Source: Acinetobacter equi | GTDB lineage: Bacteria; Pseudomonadota; Gammaproteobacteria; Pseudomonadales; Moraxellaceae | DNA: 64,000 nt | Direction of reading: 5' to 3' | NCBI RefSeq assembly: GCF_001307195.1 | Contig: NZ_CP012808.1 | Coordinates: 2,232,001-2,296,000 of the forward strand | Part shown: in pieces, positions 26,537-37,681 of the stretch | How the letters are laid out: the number at the start of each line of letters is the position of its first letter | Position numbering within the stretch: the first letter of the stretch is position 1 | Translations under genes and position numbers: made by a program | Notes under the pieces: model-generated | Databases searched by the model: none | Told to the model about the DNA's origin: nothing | Seen by the model: the letters and a program-made list of their open reading frames with translations, nothing else

Positions 26537-27013
26537 ATGCCGTATTCATTTAGTGTAACTTTAAGTAGTGAAAATGATACCCAAAATTTAGCACAGGTTT
26601 TGGCGCAGCATTTTACGACGGGTGTAATTTATCTGATTGGTGATTTGGGTGCTGGTAAAACAACATTCACAAGATATTTATTACAAACCTTGGGACATCA
26701 GGGTGCGGTAAAAAGCCCAACATATACACTTGTTGAACCGTATCAAATCGCTGGACAAGAAATTTTTCACTTCGATTTATATCGTTTAAATGATCCATAT
26801 GAATTAGAGCTTATGGGTATTCGTGACTATTTAGAAACACCGAATGCATTATTTTTATTTGAGTGGCCATCTAAAGGTGGTGATGAAATTCCTGATGCTG
26901 ATTTAATTATTAAAATTGAAAAATCAGAAGATGAATTGACACGTGTAGCAACACTTACATCGTCATCATTAGATTTGCAAAATGCGTTGGAGCTTAAATT
27001 CAGCCATGCTTGA
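26537..27013 (+). CDS. tsaE: tRNA threonylcarbamoyladenosine biosynthesis ATPase TsaE
   Basis: The protein of about 158 residues is the ATPase of the t6A37 tRNA modification complex (with TsaB, TsaC and TsaD). Walker A is GDLGAGKTTFTRYLLQ near residue 37, then VKSPTYTLVEPY and the HFDLYRL motif. Its length is normal for the family. The start is uncertain: ATG 26537 fits family N-termini, but GTG 26531 and GTG 26516 are in frame, and a 12-base direct repeat (period 15) covers this section. mutL starts inside the last codons of this gene, so the two are translationally coupled. Confidence 0.92.
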   Translation: MPYSFSVTLSSENDTQNLAQVLAQHFTTGVIYLIGDLGAGKTTFTRYLLQTLGHQGAVKSPTYTLVEPYQIAGQEIFHFDLYRLNDPYELELMGIRDYLETPNALFLFEWPSKGGDEIPDADLIIKIEKSEDELTRVATLTSSSLDLQNALELKFSHA

Positions 27014-28964
27014 TGATTTCTCTGTACGCCGTATTCACACGCTTCATCCTGCATTAGCAAACCAAATTGCTGCGGGTGAAGTGATTGAAAGACCTTCTTC
27101 AGTTGTTAAAGAATTACTAGAAAATTCTATTGATGCTGGTGCAACGGAATTGATTATCCGTGTAGAGCAAGGTGGTAGTACATTAATTGAAATCATTGAT
27201 AATGGTCGTGGTATTCATCCAGAAGATTTGCCATTGGCAGTGATGCGACATGCAACGAGTAAAATTCAAAGTGCTGAAGATTTACATGCGATTGTAAGCT
27301 TGGGGTTTCGTGGTGAAGCATTGGCATCTATTGCTGCTGTATCGCGTTTGACACTGAGCAGTAGTCAAAATGATGATGGGATTGGGTATCAAGTTGAAGT
27401 GAATGGTACTGCATTTGATCATCAAGAAATACAAGCGGTTGCTTCAAATAAAGGCACACATATTCGAGTGCAGGATTTATTCTTTAATGTTCCTGCGCGT
27501 CGTAAATTTCTGAAAAAACCAGGTACTGAATTTGGTCATATTGAAGAAATTGTGCGTCGCCTTGCACTGACACATTTTGATATTCGCTTTGTTTTAGAAC
27601 ATAACAATAGTATTAAAATAAATTTACCTGTTGCTGATAGTGGTGAATTGCGTTTTCAACGTGTTCAGCAATTATTAGGTCGTCAGTTTGTTGAAAATGC
27701 ATATTGGATGGATGCAGATAGTATTAATATGCGTCTAAGCGGTTGGTTGGGGCATCCTTCTGATGCTCGTTCGCAGGCAGATTTACAGTATGTTTATGTG
27801 AATGGTCGAATTGTTAAAGATAAAACAATTTCTCATGCATTAAGAATGGCTTATGATGGTATTTTACATGGGCATCAACATGCAGCTTATTTGTTGTTTT
27901 TAGAAGTTGAACCTGAAAATATTGATGTAAATGTGCATCCAACAAAACATGAAATTCGTTTTTTAAATCAACGCGAAGTTCATGAGTTTGTTCGTCATTA
28001 TGCCAAAGATACATTAGCACAATTCCAAACGGCTTCTGCTGATTTGGCATCTGCAATGAAAGAAGATGATATTGGTATTGTTCCTGCTAGTATTCATGTA
28101 GCACCACAACCACGTTACCAAGAGCAGTTTAGTCTTCACCGATCTGTTGATGATCAACAAAATATAAATGAAATACCACTAGTTTTAAGTGATTTTGAAC
28201 ATAAACAACCAGAAAGTGTTTCATATACAAATCATGTATCTTCTGCTCAATATTCAGGTGGTCAACAATTTAATAATGCATTAAAAAGTTATTTAGCACC
28301 TTTACGTGAGGCAGAACCTCATAAAAATACTGATGCTCAGATGGATGCAGAAACTTTTATTGCAAAAAAAGTCGATGAATATCCTCTTGGTATTGCAATA
28401 GCGCAGTTACACGGTATTTATATTTTGGCGCAAAATACAGAAGGTTTAATTATTGTTGATATGCATGCGGCACATGAGCGCATTGTTTTGCAGCAAATGA
28501 AAGCTGCTTGGGATAAACCTGAATTTTGGACATCTCAACAATTATTAATACCCAAGGTGATTAGTATTACTCGTATGCAAGCTATGCGTGTTGAAGAGCT
28601 TCAAGATCAACTTGCACGTTTAGGTCTTGAAATTAATCAATATGGTGAAGATCAAATTATTGTGCGTGGTGTGCCTGCAATTTTGCAAAAAGCAGATTTT
28701 AATGCGCTTATTCTAGAATTATTAAATGATCTTGATCCTAATGATGAAGCACAAGGTTTATTACAAAAGCGTGATCAAATTTTAGCGGGTATGGCATGTC
28801 ATAGTGCAGTTCGAGCACATAGAATGCTTAGTCTATCTGAAATGAATGCCTTGCTTCGTCAAATGGAACAAACTGAATTTGCTAGTCAATGTAACCATGG
28901 ACGTCCAACTTGGCGTTCATTTCCATTATCTCAATTAGATAAACTTTTTGCTCGAGGAGAGTAG
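27006..28964 (+). CDS. mutL: DNA mismatch repair protein MutL
   Basis: The 652-residue protein joins MutS mismatch recognition to strand incision. The N-terminal GHKL ATPase shows ANQIAAGEVIERPSSV, ELLENSIDAGAT, DNGRG and GFRGEALASI. A linker of about 100 residues leads to the C-terminal dimerisation domain with ACHSAVRAH and CNHGRPTW. A DMHAAHE motif at residue 485 matches the endonuclease signature of MutL proteins from MutH-less bacteria, but the last acidic residue of the motif is Gln here. I start at ATG 27006, which overlaps the tsaE stop and matches the usual N-terminus; the frame extends eight codons further upstream. miaA follows after six bases. Confidence 0.95.
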   Translation: MLDDFSVRRIHTLHPALANQIAAGEVIERPSSVVKELLENSIDAGATELIIRVEQGGSTLIEIIDNGRGIHPEDLPLAVMRHATSKIQSAEDLHAIVSLGFRGEALASIAAVSRLTLSSSQNDDGIGYQVEVNGTAFDHQEIQAVASNKGTHIRVQDLFFNVPARRKFLKKPGTEFGHIEEIVRRLALTHFDIRFVLEHNNSIKINLPVADSGELRFQRVQQLLGRQFVENAYWMDADSINMRLSGWLGHPSDARSQADLQYVYVNGRIVKDKTISHALRMAYDGILHGHQHAAYLLFLEVEPENIDVNVHPTKHEIRFLNQREVHEFVRHYAKDTLAQFQTASADLASAMKEDDIGIVPASIHVAPQPRYQEQFSLHRSVDDQQNINEIPLVLSDFEHKQPESVSYTNHVSSAQYSGGQQFNNALKSYLAPLREAEPHKNTDAQMDAETFIAKKVDEYPLGIAIAQLHGIYILAQNTEGLIIVDMHAAHERIVLQQMKAAWDKPEFWTSQQLLIPKVISITRMQAMRVEELQDQLARLGLEINQYGEDQIIVRGVPAILQKADFNALILELLNDLDPNDEAQGLLQKRDQILAGMACHSAVRAHRMLSLSEMNALLRQMEQTEFASQCNHGRPTWRSFPLSQLDKLFARGE

Positions 28965-28970
28965 TTTCAC

Positions 28971-29915
28971 ATGTCAAAACAATTACCAGTCATTAATTTG
29001 ATGGGACCTACTGCAAGTGGGAAGACTGCTTTGGCATGTGAGTTGTATGAGCGAGGTGGCTTTGAGTTAATTTCGGTAGATTCCGCGTTGGTTTATCGTG
29101 ATATGGATATTGGTACAGCAAAGCCAAGTAAGGAAGAACAGGAAAAATACCCGCATCATTTAATTGATATTATTACGCCTTTGGAAGTGTATTCAGCTGC
29201 AGAATTTGTAGAGGATGCTAGCCGTTTGATTGATGACATTCATGCGAAAGGTAAAACACCTATTTTGGTGGGCGGGACAATGCTTTATTTCAAAGCATTG
29301 CTTGAAGGGCTTTCAAGTAATTTGCCAAGTGCTGATTATAAAATTCGTGAAGAAATTGAATCTGAGGCATTAAAGAATGGTTGGGAAGCTGTTTATGATG
29401 AATTATGCCGTGTTGATCCATTCGCTGGTCAGAAGTTTAAGGTGAGTGATAAACAACGAATTATTCGTGCTTTAGAGGTTTTTCGTATTACAGGGCAACC
29501 CATTACAAAATTGCAAGCTGAACAGCCGAAAAATGTGCCATATCGATACCAATTTGAAAATTATGCCTTGATTCCTGATCGAGTAGAATTGCATCAAAGA
29601 ATCGACAAAAGATTACAAAAAATGTGGGAAATCGGTTTTTTGAGTGAAGTACAATCTCTTATTGAAAAATATGATTTAAACGAAAATATTCCGTCAATGA
29701 GGGCTGTTGGCTACCGTCAGGCGTTGGAATTTTTAAATAAGTGTGATAATAATCACGTTAATTTGAGAGAAATGGAGGACAAAGCTTTATTTGCAACACG
29801 ACAACTTGCAAAACGTCAATACACTTGGTTACGTTCTTTGAAAGAAATACATAAAATTCGAACATATTTAACGATTAAGAATGCTCAAGAAGACTTGCTA
29901 AACTATTACGTTTAA
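28971..29915 (+). CDS. miaA: tRNA dimethylallyltransferase MiaA
   Basis: The 314-residue enzyme adds a dimethylallyl group to A37 of tRNAs reading UNN codons. The P-loop [11 protein letters not shown] lies at residues 12-22, followed by [16 protein letters not shown] and the [11 protein letters not shown] motif. The C-terminal AVGYRQ and [12 protein letters not shown] motifs are also typical. It continues the tsaE-mutL-miaA-hfq order common in gammaproteobacteria. The gap to mutL is six bases; about 95 bases separate it from hfq, with a hairpin in between. Confidence 0.96.
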   Translation: MSKQLPVINLMGPTASGKTALACELYERGGFELISVDSALVYRDMDIGTAKPSKEEQEKYPHHLIDIITPLEVYSAAEFVEDASRLIDDIHAKGKTPILVGGTMLYFKALLEGLSSNLPSADYKIREEIESEALKNGWEAVYDELCRVDPFAGQKFKVSDKQRIIRALEVFRITGQPITKLQAEQPKNVPYRYQFENYALIPDRVELHQRIDKRLQKMWEIGFLSEVQSLIEKYDLNENIPSMRAVGYRQALEFLNKCDNNHVNLREMEDKALFATRQLAKRQYTWLRSLKEIHKIRTYLTIKNAQEDLLNYYV

Positions 29916-29929
29916 AGCAAAATTTACCT

Positions 29930-29971
29930 ACCATCTTTTTTATAAATTTTAATTGAAAAATTAAAGATGGT
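29930..29971 (+). terminator. Hairpin between miaA and hfq
   Basis: ACCATCTTT at 29930-29938 pairs perfectly with AAAGATGGT at 29963-29971, and A/T-rich inner pairing shortens the loop. Four T follow. It may end miaA transcripts or structure the hfq leader. Confidence 0.5.
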
Positions 29972-30010
29972 TTTGCGCTGATATTTTTAATTTTTTTGGA
30001 GTTATATAAC

Positions 30011-30493
30011 ATGTCTAAAGGTCAAACTTTACAAGATCCATTTTTAAATTCACTTCGTAAAGAGCGTATTCCAGTTTCTATCTTCCTAGTAAATGGTATT
30101 AAATTACAAGGTCATATTGAATCTTTTGACCAATACGTTGTTTTATTGAAAAATACAGTAAGCCAAATGGTTTACAAGCACGCTATTTCTACTGTTGTAC
30201 CTGCACGTAATCCACGTCCAGCTGGTGCTCAAGGTAGTACTCCTGCATTTGGTGCTCAAGGTGGCGCTGGTGCTGGTGCTGGCTTCGGTGGTCAAGGTGG
30301 CTTCGGTGGTCAAGGTGGCTTCGGTGGTCAAGGTGGCTTCGGTGGTCAAGGTGGCTTCGGTGGTCAAGGTGGCTTCGGTGGTCAAGGCTTTGGCGGTCAA
30401 GGTGGCTTCGGTGGTCAAGGCTTCGGTGGTCAAGGTTTTGAAGTAGAACCTAAATTTGATGATTCTCAAGAAGACGATAATAGCAATCGTTAA
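30011..30493 (+). CDS. hfq: RNA chaperone Hfq with long glycine-rich C-terminal tail
   Basis: The first 66 residues are the Sm-like core that forms the hexameric ring: Gln8-Asp9 in [19 protein letters not shown], the [11 protein letters not shown]m1 end, and the Sm2 motif YKHAIS at 55-60 with Lys56 and His57. The remaining 94 residues are a glycine-rich tail with nine FGGQG-type units and an acidic end [15 protein letters not shown]. Escherichia coli Hfq has 102 residues; the long tail is a known trait of Acinetobacter and Moraxella Hfq. ATG 30011 follows GGAG by nine bases. The gene probably also has promoters within miaA, as in other bacteria. A strong terminator follows. Confidence 0.96.
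   Translation: MSKGQTLQDPFLNSLRKERIPVSIFLVNGIKLQGHIESFDQYVVLLKNTVSQMVYKHAISTVVPARNPRPAGAQGSTPAFGAQGGAGAGAGFGGQGGFGGQGGFGGQGGFGGQGGFGGQGGFGGQGFGGQGGFGGQGFGGQGFEVEPKFDDSQEDDNSNR
30281..30436 (+). repeat. 18-base tandem repeat coding the Hfq tail
   Basis: Five exact copies of an 18-base unit coding Gly-Phe-Gly-Gly-Gln-Gly run from 30281 to 30370. A sixth copy has one change, and then shorter 15- and 18-base variants run to 30436. Such identical copies are prone to gain or loss by slippage in steps of six residues. Confidence 0.9.
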
Positions 30494-30499
30494 TTGATT

Positions 30500-30531
30500 A
30501 AAAAAGCCTCTCGTTTGAGAGGCTTTTTTTT
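30500..30531 (+). terminator. Terminator of hfq
   Basis: AAAAAAGCCTCTC pairs with GAGAGGCTTTTTT around four bases, seven bases after the hfq stop codon. Confidence 0.93.
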
Positions 30532-30556
30532 GTCATTTTTAAATGAAAAATTATAT

Positions 30557-30589
30557 AAAAAAAAGAGCCATTTAGTATGGCTCTTTTTT
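30557..30589 (-). terminator. Terminator of surA
   Basis: AAAAAAGAGCCAT pairs with ATGGCTCTTTTTT around a five-base loop. It lies just past the surA stop codon and is separate from the hfq terminator. Confidence 0.9.
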
Positions 30590-30593
30590 ATTT

Positions 30594-31886
30594 TTAGTTT
30601 AATTTTGAATTAAGATATGGATCTTTAATATCAACATAGGCATTGTTGCGAACTTCACGTAGCCAATTATCTAATTCCGAATCAAATTGACGCTCACCTA
30701 GAATTTGACGTGCAATATTCTTTTGATATTCCTTTGTCATGTCTTGTTGGCGAGTATCTGTAACTTCTAAAATATGCCAACCAAACTGTGTTTGGAATGG
30801 TTGTGTATATTTACCCACTGGAGTGGTTTTCATTTTCTCTTCGAACTCAGGAACCATAACGCCAAGGTTAACCCAGCCTAAACTACCACCATCTCGTGCA
30901 GAACCTGGGTCATTTGAGAATGTTGATGCAAGTGTTGCAAAATCTTCACCTGCTTGTAAACGATTATAAATACTATCAATCATCTGTTTAGCATTGTCAG
31001 GAGTTACGACTTCTGAAGGTTGGATTAAGATGTGTCGAGTTTGATATTGAGGTACAAGTGCTTTTTGGTCACCTGATTTCAGATCAATTAGTTTTAGAAT
31101 ATGGTAATCACCCTGAACTAGAATCGGGGTGCTAGATTGACCAACTTGTAGAGAGCTTACCTGAGCAGCTAACTCATTCGGAATATCTGTTAAATTACGA
31201 TACCCTAAATCATTTACGCTAACTTTTGTAGTTGCATTGGTAAATTGATTTTTTACGTTATTAACATCATTTGACTTAAGTGCTTCAGAGATCTGCTGAG
31301 CAGATTTTTGAGCATTTTCACCTGACACTTTAATATGAATTAAATGTGCTTGAGTGCCTAATGCTGCTTGTCCTTGAGGTGTTTTTAAGAAGTTATTGAT
31401 ATCTTGGTCACTAATTTTAATGCGAGACATTACAATTTGCTGGCGTAGGTTATTAATCGCAATATCTTCAGCTACTTGGTATCGTAATGATTCATAAGAA
31501 CCTGGTTCTTGAGCATCTAACTTTTTCTGAAAATCAGCAATAGACGCAAAACCATTTTGTTTAGCAATGTTTGATATTGCCTCATTTAAGGCTCTTTCAT
31601 CTGTATTTACATTGTATTTTTTAACTTGTTCTAACTGTGCTTCACGAAGAATAAGCTGTTCAAGTGCTTGTTGAGCAATAAATTGTTCAGGCACATTTTG
31701 ATTGTTATTTGCAAAGCGGTCCTTAAACTCTGAGATGCTGTGAGCTAAATCACTTCTTAGAATCACATTGTTATCAACAATTGCAACAATTTCATCTGCA
31801 GCTTGTGCTGATACAGAAGATGCTGCCGCAATGCTAAGAGCAGTTATCGTCGCTTTAAAAAACTGTTGTAGTTGTTTTGTCTTCAT
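30594..31886 (-). CDS. surA: Periplasmic chaperone and peptidyl-prolyl isomerase SurA
   Basis: The protein of about 430 residues folds outer-membrane proteins in the periplasm. It has a signal peptide (to about the AQA before ADEIVAIVDN), the N-terminal SurA chaperone region (VDNNVILRSDLAHS), and two parvulin domains. The second parvulin is clear: TRHILIQPSEVVTP, then ASTFSNDPGSARDGGSLGWV and FGWHILEV. ATG 31886 overlaps the last base of the lptD stop codon (TAATG), so translation is coupled to lptD; a TTG five codons earlier is also in frame. lptD is itself a main SurA client, which fits this pairing. Confidence 0.93.
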   Translation of the reverse strand: MKTKQLQQFFKATITALSIAAASSVSAQAADEIVAIVDNNVILRSDLAHSISEFKDRFANNNQNVPEQFIAQQALEQLILREAQLEQVKKYNVNTDERALNEAISNIAKQNGFASIADFQKKLDAQEPGSYESLRYQVAEDIAINNLRQQIVMSRIKISDQDINNFLKTPQGQAALGTQAHLIHIKVSGENAQKSAQQISEALKSNDVNNVKNQFTNATTKVSVNDLGYRNLTDIPNELAAQVSSLQVGQSSTPILVQGDYHILKLIDLKSGDQKALVPQYQTRHILIQPSEVVTPDNAKQMIDSIYNRLQAGEDFATLASTFSNDPGSARDGGSLGWVNLGVMVPEFEEKMKTTPVGKYTQPFQTQFGWHILEVTDTRQQDMTKEYQKNIARQILGERQFDSELDNWLREVRNNAYVDIKDPYLNSKLN

Positions 31887-34345
31887 TAACGTTTTGTCCA
31901 AGATTGATTTACTGTATTGAATCCTAAAATACGGTTTTCCAATAAAGATGAAAGTTTATTATTAAAGCCACCAAGTCCTCTTAAGGTGATTTCGGCCATA
32001 ATAACATTATTTGCTTTAACATCTGATGCTTTAACATTGTCTAAGTCATTGTAATATGAACGACCATATACGGAAACTCCCCAACAACATGATTCATAAT
32101 TAATCCCTAAAAGATAATCACGTCCAACTTTATTTTCAATATCATATTGCGCATGACCTATTACACGCCAATTGTTTTGGATGGGTTGGACAAAAGAAGC
32201 GGTAACTTGTTTGTATGCGCGTTGTCTATTTGGAATTTCTCTTGCGTAGTAATATCCAACACTATAAAGCGCACCAGAAGCTGTGGTTTTGAGTGCATTG
32301 ATGTTATGTAGTGCATCTTTACCATCTGCTAGCCATGCACTATTTGAGTTAAGCGTGAAGCTTTGAGTAACTTGGCTTGATAAACTAAGAACAGGACCTG
32401 TACGCTTTTCAGTATCAATGCGATCTGGGTCACCATTTAATGTTACACGACGATCTTCGAAGAAAAAGCTTTGACCAACACTTGCACGTAATCTTTCTAA
32501 ACCATAAGGATCGAATAAACTATAGCTTAAGCCAAGAGAAGCAAAGTTGTTATCTTCTAGGCGGTCATGTCCATAGAATCGACGTGGACTGAAAAGTTGT
32601 TCATAACCAATAGTGGCAGCTACTGAGTCAAAGTTTGGATTGCCATTTTGATTTTTATAAGGTGAGTATGCATAAAATGCACGAGGGCTAAGAACCTGAA
32701 GGTATTTGCCATCTTTTTCAAAATTAAGACCAGCATCTAAAGTAAATTCTGGAACAGCAATAGAGATATCTTCAGAGTTTCTTGTTGTGCTATTCGCATC
32801 AAGTCTATTTCTTGTATCTAGATCATAATAAGTATTTAGATTTCGAATAGATGCGCTTGGGCGTAGGTATGACCATGGATTACTGAGGTTGTAGCGTACA
32901 GTAAAGTCATTGTAGATACGTGTACCACTTGGTTCAGCAGTATTTGTAAAATCTTGAATATCTTTCTTAAAATATGCTGAATCATTATTGAATTCGAACT
33001 GTAAACCTTCTGGATTACCTGTTGTATAGTTCAATAAAAGTTGAGGTAGACGAGCATATGGTCTGTCTTTGTCTGGCACATTTTTATCTAATGTTTGGAA
33101 GTCTTCAACTTTTAGTTGAGCTTTTAAGCCAGGCAATGTGCTACTGAGATAGTTGATTCCCCAAACTCGACGTAAATTTAAGTCTGTTCTTTCATTTGGG
33201 TTATTATTTAAGTCAGAAAAATAATCTTTATCTGAGGCATAATTGTATTCAGCATAAGTCGAGAATTGTGAATTAATTTGCCAAAAATGATCAAACTTTA
33301 AGCTTTTTCTGTCTTTTTTATTATATGCTTTATCGGATGGTAAAAAACCACCAAATAAACGACCGCTACCAAAATTTTCTGTTAAATATCTAAATTCACC
33401 TTCAAGCATACCGCCGCGTTTAGATAAATAACGTGGGGTGAGTGTAAGGTCATAATTTGGTGCTAAATTTAAATATACTGGTACACCTAATTCAAAACCA
33501 CCATTATTACTTACACCAAATGTTGGTGTCAGAATTCCCGTTGTTCTACGGTCATCAATTGGAAAATTGAAATAAGGAACTGCTAAAACTGGGACATCTT
33601 TAATATAGAGTTTTGTATTTTTGGTTTCACCACGACCAGTTTCCTGATTGAGCACAATTTCTTTCGCTTTAATGTGCCAAGTAGGAGATTCTTCAGGTGG
33701 GCAGGTTGAATACGTTGCATCATTTAGAACAGTAATATTTTGTGATGAACGAATGATTTTTTCGGCTTGCCCATGTGCATGTTGGCTTTCTGAAATATAT
33801 GAGCTTTTGATTAAGTCGCCATCTTGTGTTTTTAAGTTGTAATTCACTTGCTCACTTTGTGCAAGTAAACCACTTTGTGCCATTTGCACTCGACCTTCTG
33901 CATTAGCAAAGGTTTGAGTTTTATCAATAGTGACTTTGTCAGCAGTGACTTTACGACCAGGTTGTTCAATGACAACATTGCCTTCTAAAACAGAATCACC
34001 ATTTGGATTGTAGTGACCATAATCTGCGGTGATGACAGATGTTGATTCTTCAGAGGCTTTTACATCTGCACTAATTGGTGTAATCCAAGTTCCTGGACAA
34101 AAGGCTGAGCTTAATGAGTTTTTACTTCTTAGTTGTGCTTCAGGTGTGGATTTATCAACATAGTATTGTTGAAAAAAGTTTTGCCCAGGATAGCTTTCTT
34201 TGATTATGTTGCTTAATTGTTCGCTTTTTATTGTCGAAGCCGTCTCTGTAGCAACAGCAGATTGAGTGATGGTGCTACCACAAAGGAGGGTTAAGATTGC
34301 AGTCGCCAAAGGGCTATATTTAAACTGTTGCTTCATTTGTCTCAT
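31886..34345 (-). CDS. lptD: LPS-assembly protein LptD
   Basis: This outer-membrane protein of about 819 residues inserts lipopolysaccharide (or lipooligosaccharide) into the outer leaflet together with LptE. It has a signal peptide (to about AVA, residues 29-32), an OstA-type periplasmic jellyroll (TADYGHYNPNGDSVLEGNVVI) and a large C-terminal barrel. The cysteines for its inter-domain disulfides are present: Cys83, Cys215 in YSTCPPEE, and the adjacent pair in ESCCWGVS near residue 752. ATG codons at residues 1 and 4 are both possible. The operon is lptD-surA, divergent from amgK-murU over 111 bases. Confidence 0.95.
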   Translation of the reverse strand: MRQMKQQFKYSPLATAILTLLCGSTITQSAVATETASTIKSEQLSNIIKESYPGQNFFQQYYVDKSTPEAQLRSKNSLSSAFCPGTWITPISADVKASEESTSVITADYGHYNPNGDSVLEGNVVIEQPGRKVTADKVTIDKTQTFANAEGRVQMAQSGLLAQSEQVNYNLKTQDGDLIKSSYISESQHAHGQAEKIIRSSQNITVLNDATYSTCPPEESPTWHIKAKEIVLNQETGRGETKNTKLYIKDVPVLAVPYFNFPIDDRRTTGILTPTFGVSNNGGFELGVPVYLNLAPNYDLTLTPRYLSKRGGMLEGEFRYLTENFGSGRLFGGFLPSDKAYNKKDRKSLKFDHFWQINSQFSTYAEYNYASDKDYFSDLNNNPNERTDLNLRRVWGINYLSSTLPGLKAQLKVEDFQTLDKNVPDKDRPYARLPQLLLNYTTGNPEGLQFEFNNDSAYFKKDIQDFTNTAEPSGTRIYNDFTVRYNLSNPWSYLRPSASIRNLNTYYDLDTRNRLDANSTTRNSEDISIAVPEFTLDAGLNFEKDGKYLQVLSPRAFYAYSPYKNQNGNPNFDSVAATIGYEQLFSPRRFYGHDRLEDNNFASLGLSYSLFDPYGLERLRASVGQSFFFEDRRVTLNGDPDRIDTEKRTGPVLSLSSQVTQSFTLNSNSAWLADGKDALHNINALKTTASGALYSVGYYYAREIPNRQRAYKQVTASFVQPIQNNWRVIGHAQYDIENKVGRDYLLGINYESCCWGVSVYGRSYYNDLDNVKASDVKANNVIMAEITLRGLGGFNNKLSSLLENRILGFNTVNQSWTKR

Positions 34346-34456
34346 TAACCAAGAGTGCTTAATCGCAATTAATTATTGTCGCATGATAGAGAAAAAGTTT
34401 ATAAGTGGCTACACTTAATACTTTAAAAACTCAGCCTGTAATAGAATTTATCGCAA

Positions 34457-36159
<1,703 letters not shown>

Positions 36160-36245
36160 CTGTGTATTCGCTAAACACTCAATAGTGTGATGCTTATGAT
36201 AAATCGGTATACTTCCAGCTAACTAAATAGAGACGTTAATTGTTT

Positions 36246-36878
36246 ATGCATACGTTTTTTCAAGAACTCAAAACAGGTAGCCAGGCTTTAGGTCTCGCAC
36301 TTTCAGATGATAGTTTAAATTTACTTTTGAAATATCAAGATGCCTTAGTGCTTTGGAATAAAGCTTATAACTTAACGGCTATTCGTGATCCGAAAGAAAT
36401 GTTGGTTAAACATTTATTGGATAGTTTGAGTATTTTGAAAGATCTTCCATCTGGACGATTGCTCGATATTGGAACGGGTGGTGGTATGCCGGGTATGATC
36501 ATTGCATTATGCCAACCTGAACGCCAATGTGTCTTATTAGATTCAAATGGTAAAAAAATTCGTTTTTTAAAGCAGTTTATTGCAGATTTAAAACTAAAAA
36601 ATGTAATCGCAGTACAAACACGCGTTGAAGATAAAGACAGTATTGATGAACTTGGTAAGTTTGATGTAATTACTAGTCGTGCCTTTGCATCATTAACCGA
36701 TTTTGTAACTGCATCTGTACCATTTATGCATGATCAAAGTATCATTGCATCAATGAAAGGCTTAATACCAGAAGAAGAAGTACAAGCTTTAAATAATGAG
36801 TTTAGTTGTGACATTATCGAGTTAAAAGTACCTCGCTTAGATGAACAACGTCATTTACTTTTATTAAAACGAATTTAA
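36246..36878 (+). CDS. rsmG: 16S rRNA m7G527 methyltransferase RsmG
   Basis: The 210-residue enzyme methylates G527 of 16S rRNA; its loss gives low-level streptomycin resistance. The substrate-recognition start is LWNKAYNLTAIRDPKEMLVK, then HLLDSLS, and the SAM motif LLDIGTGGGMPGMIIAL. ATG 36246 matches the family N-terminus (MHTFFQELK); TTG 36240 is in frame two codons earlier. It heads the rsmG-parA-parB order found in many gammaproteobacteria close to the replication origin, although no origin is visible here. Confidence 0.94.
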   Translation: MHTFFQELKTGSQALGLALSDDSLNLLLKYQDALVLWNKAYNLTAIRDPKEMLVKHLLDSLSILKDLPSGRLLDIGTGGGMPGMIIALCQPERQCVLLDSNGKKIRFLKQFIADLKLKNVIAVQTRVEDKDSIDELGKFDVITSRAFASLTDFVTASVPFMHDQSIIASMKGLIPEEEVQALNNEFSCDIIELKVPRLDEQRHLLLLKRI

Positions 36879-36902
36879 GATTTTAAAGAGATTGGGGTCA
36901 CC

Positions 36903-37676
36903 ATGGCACAAATTATTGCAATTGCGAACCAAAAAGGTGGCGTAGGTAAAACTACAACCGCAGTCAATTTGGCTGCATCTTTGGCGGTATTGAAGAAGCG
37001 AGTTTTATTGGTTGATATGGATTCTCAAGGTAATGCTACCATGGGATCTGGCATTCAAAAGAACGATTTATTGTATTCAGTAACTGATGTGCTTTTGGGT
37101 GAAGTGCCTATTCAAACAGCCATCACGAAGTCAGAGGTTGGTTATAAAGTACTAGGTGCGAACCGTGATTTAGCTGGTGCTGAACTCGCAATTGCTGAGC
37201 AAGATGGGCGTGAGTTTATTTTACGTCAAGCTTTGCAAGAAATTGAAAAAGATTACGATTATATTATTGTAGATTGTGCACCTAGTTTAAGCCTTATCAC
37301 AGTCAATGCGTTGTCGGCTGTACGTGGTGTTATTATTCCAATGCAATGTGAATATTATGCTTTGGAGGGTTTGGCTGATTTAACGCAAACGATCGATCGT
37401 ATTCAACAAGCATTAAATCCTGAATTGGAAATCATTGGTGTCTTACGCACAATGTATGATCCGCGAAATGCATTAACACGTGATGTTTCGGCAGAATTAG
37501 AACAATACTTTGGTAAAAAGTTATACGATACGGTAATTCCGCGAAATATTCGTCTGGCAGAAGCGCCAGCGCATGGTTTGCCGATCATTTATTTTGAGAA
37601 AAGCTCAAAGGGTGCGGTTGCATATTTAAACCTAGCAGCTGAAATGTTAAAGAAAAGTAAAGTGAAAAAGGGATAG
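36903..37676 (+). CDS. parA: Chromosome partitioning ATPase ParA
   Basis: The 257-residue Walker-type ATPase moves chromosome origins with ParB. The deviant Walker A box is NQKGGVGKTTTAVNLAASL at residues 9-27; Walker A-prime is VLLVDMDSQGNAT, and Walker B is YIIVDCAPSLSLIT. It lacks an N-terminal DNA-binding domain, as expected for a chromosomal Soj/ParA. GGGGTCACC lies just before ATG 36903 and gives a good ribosome-binding site. parB follows after five bases. Confidence 0.95.
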   Translation: MAQIIAIANQKGGVGKTTTAVNLAASLAVLKKRVLLVDMDSQGNATMGSGIQKNDLLYSVTDVLLGEVPIQTAITKSEVGYKVLGANRDLAGAELAIAEQDGREFILRQALQEIEKDYDYIIVDCAPSLSLITVNALSAVRGVIIPMQCEYYALEGLADLTQTIDRIQQALNPELEIIGVLRTMYDPRNALTRDVSAELEQYFGKKLYDTVIPRNIRLAEAPAHGLPIIYFEKSSKGAVAYLNLAAEMLKKSKVKKG

Positions 37677-37681
37677 TTAGC

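Noticed and set aside
30281..30436. CRISPR-like array
   Set aside because: Repeats are directly adjacent without spacers and code for the Hfq tail.
30143..30469. Open frames antisense to and out of frame with the hfq repeats
   Set aside because: They exist only because the 18-base repeat has no stops in other frames; the products are simple Thr-Glu-Ala or Val-Lys repeats.
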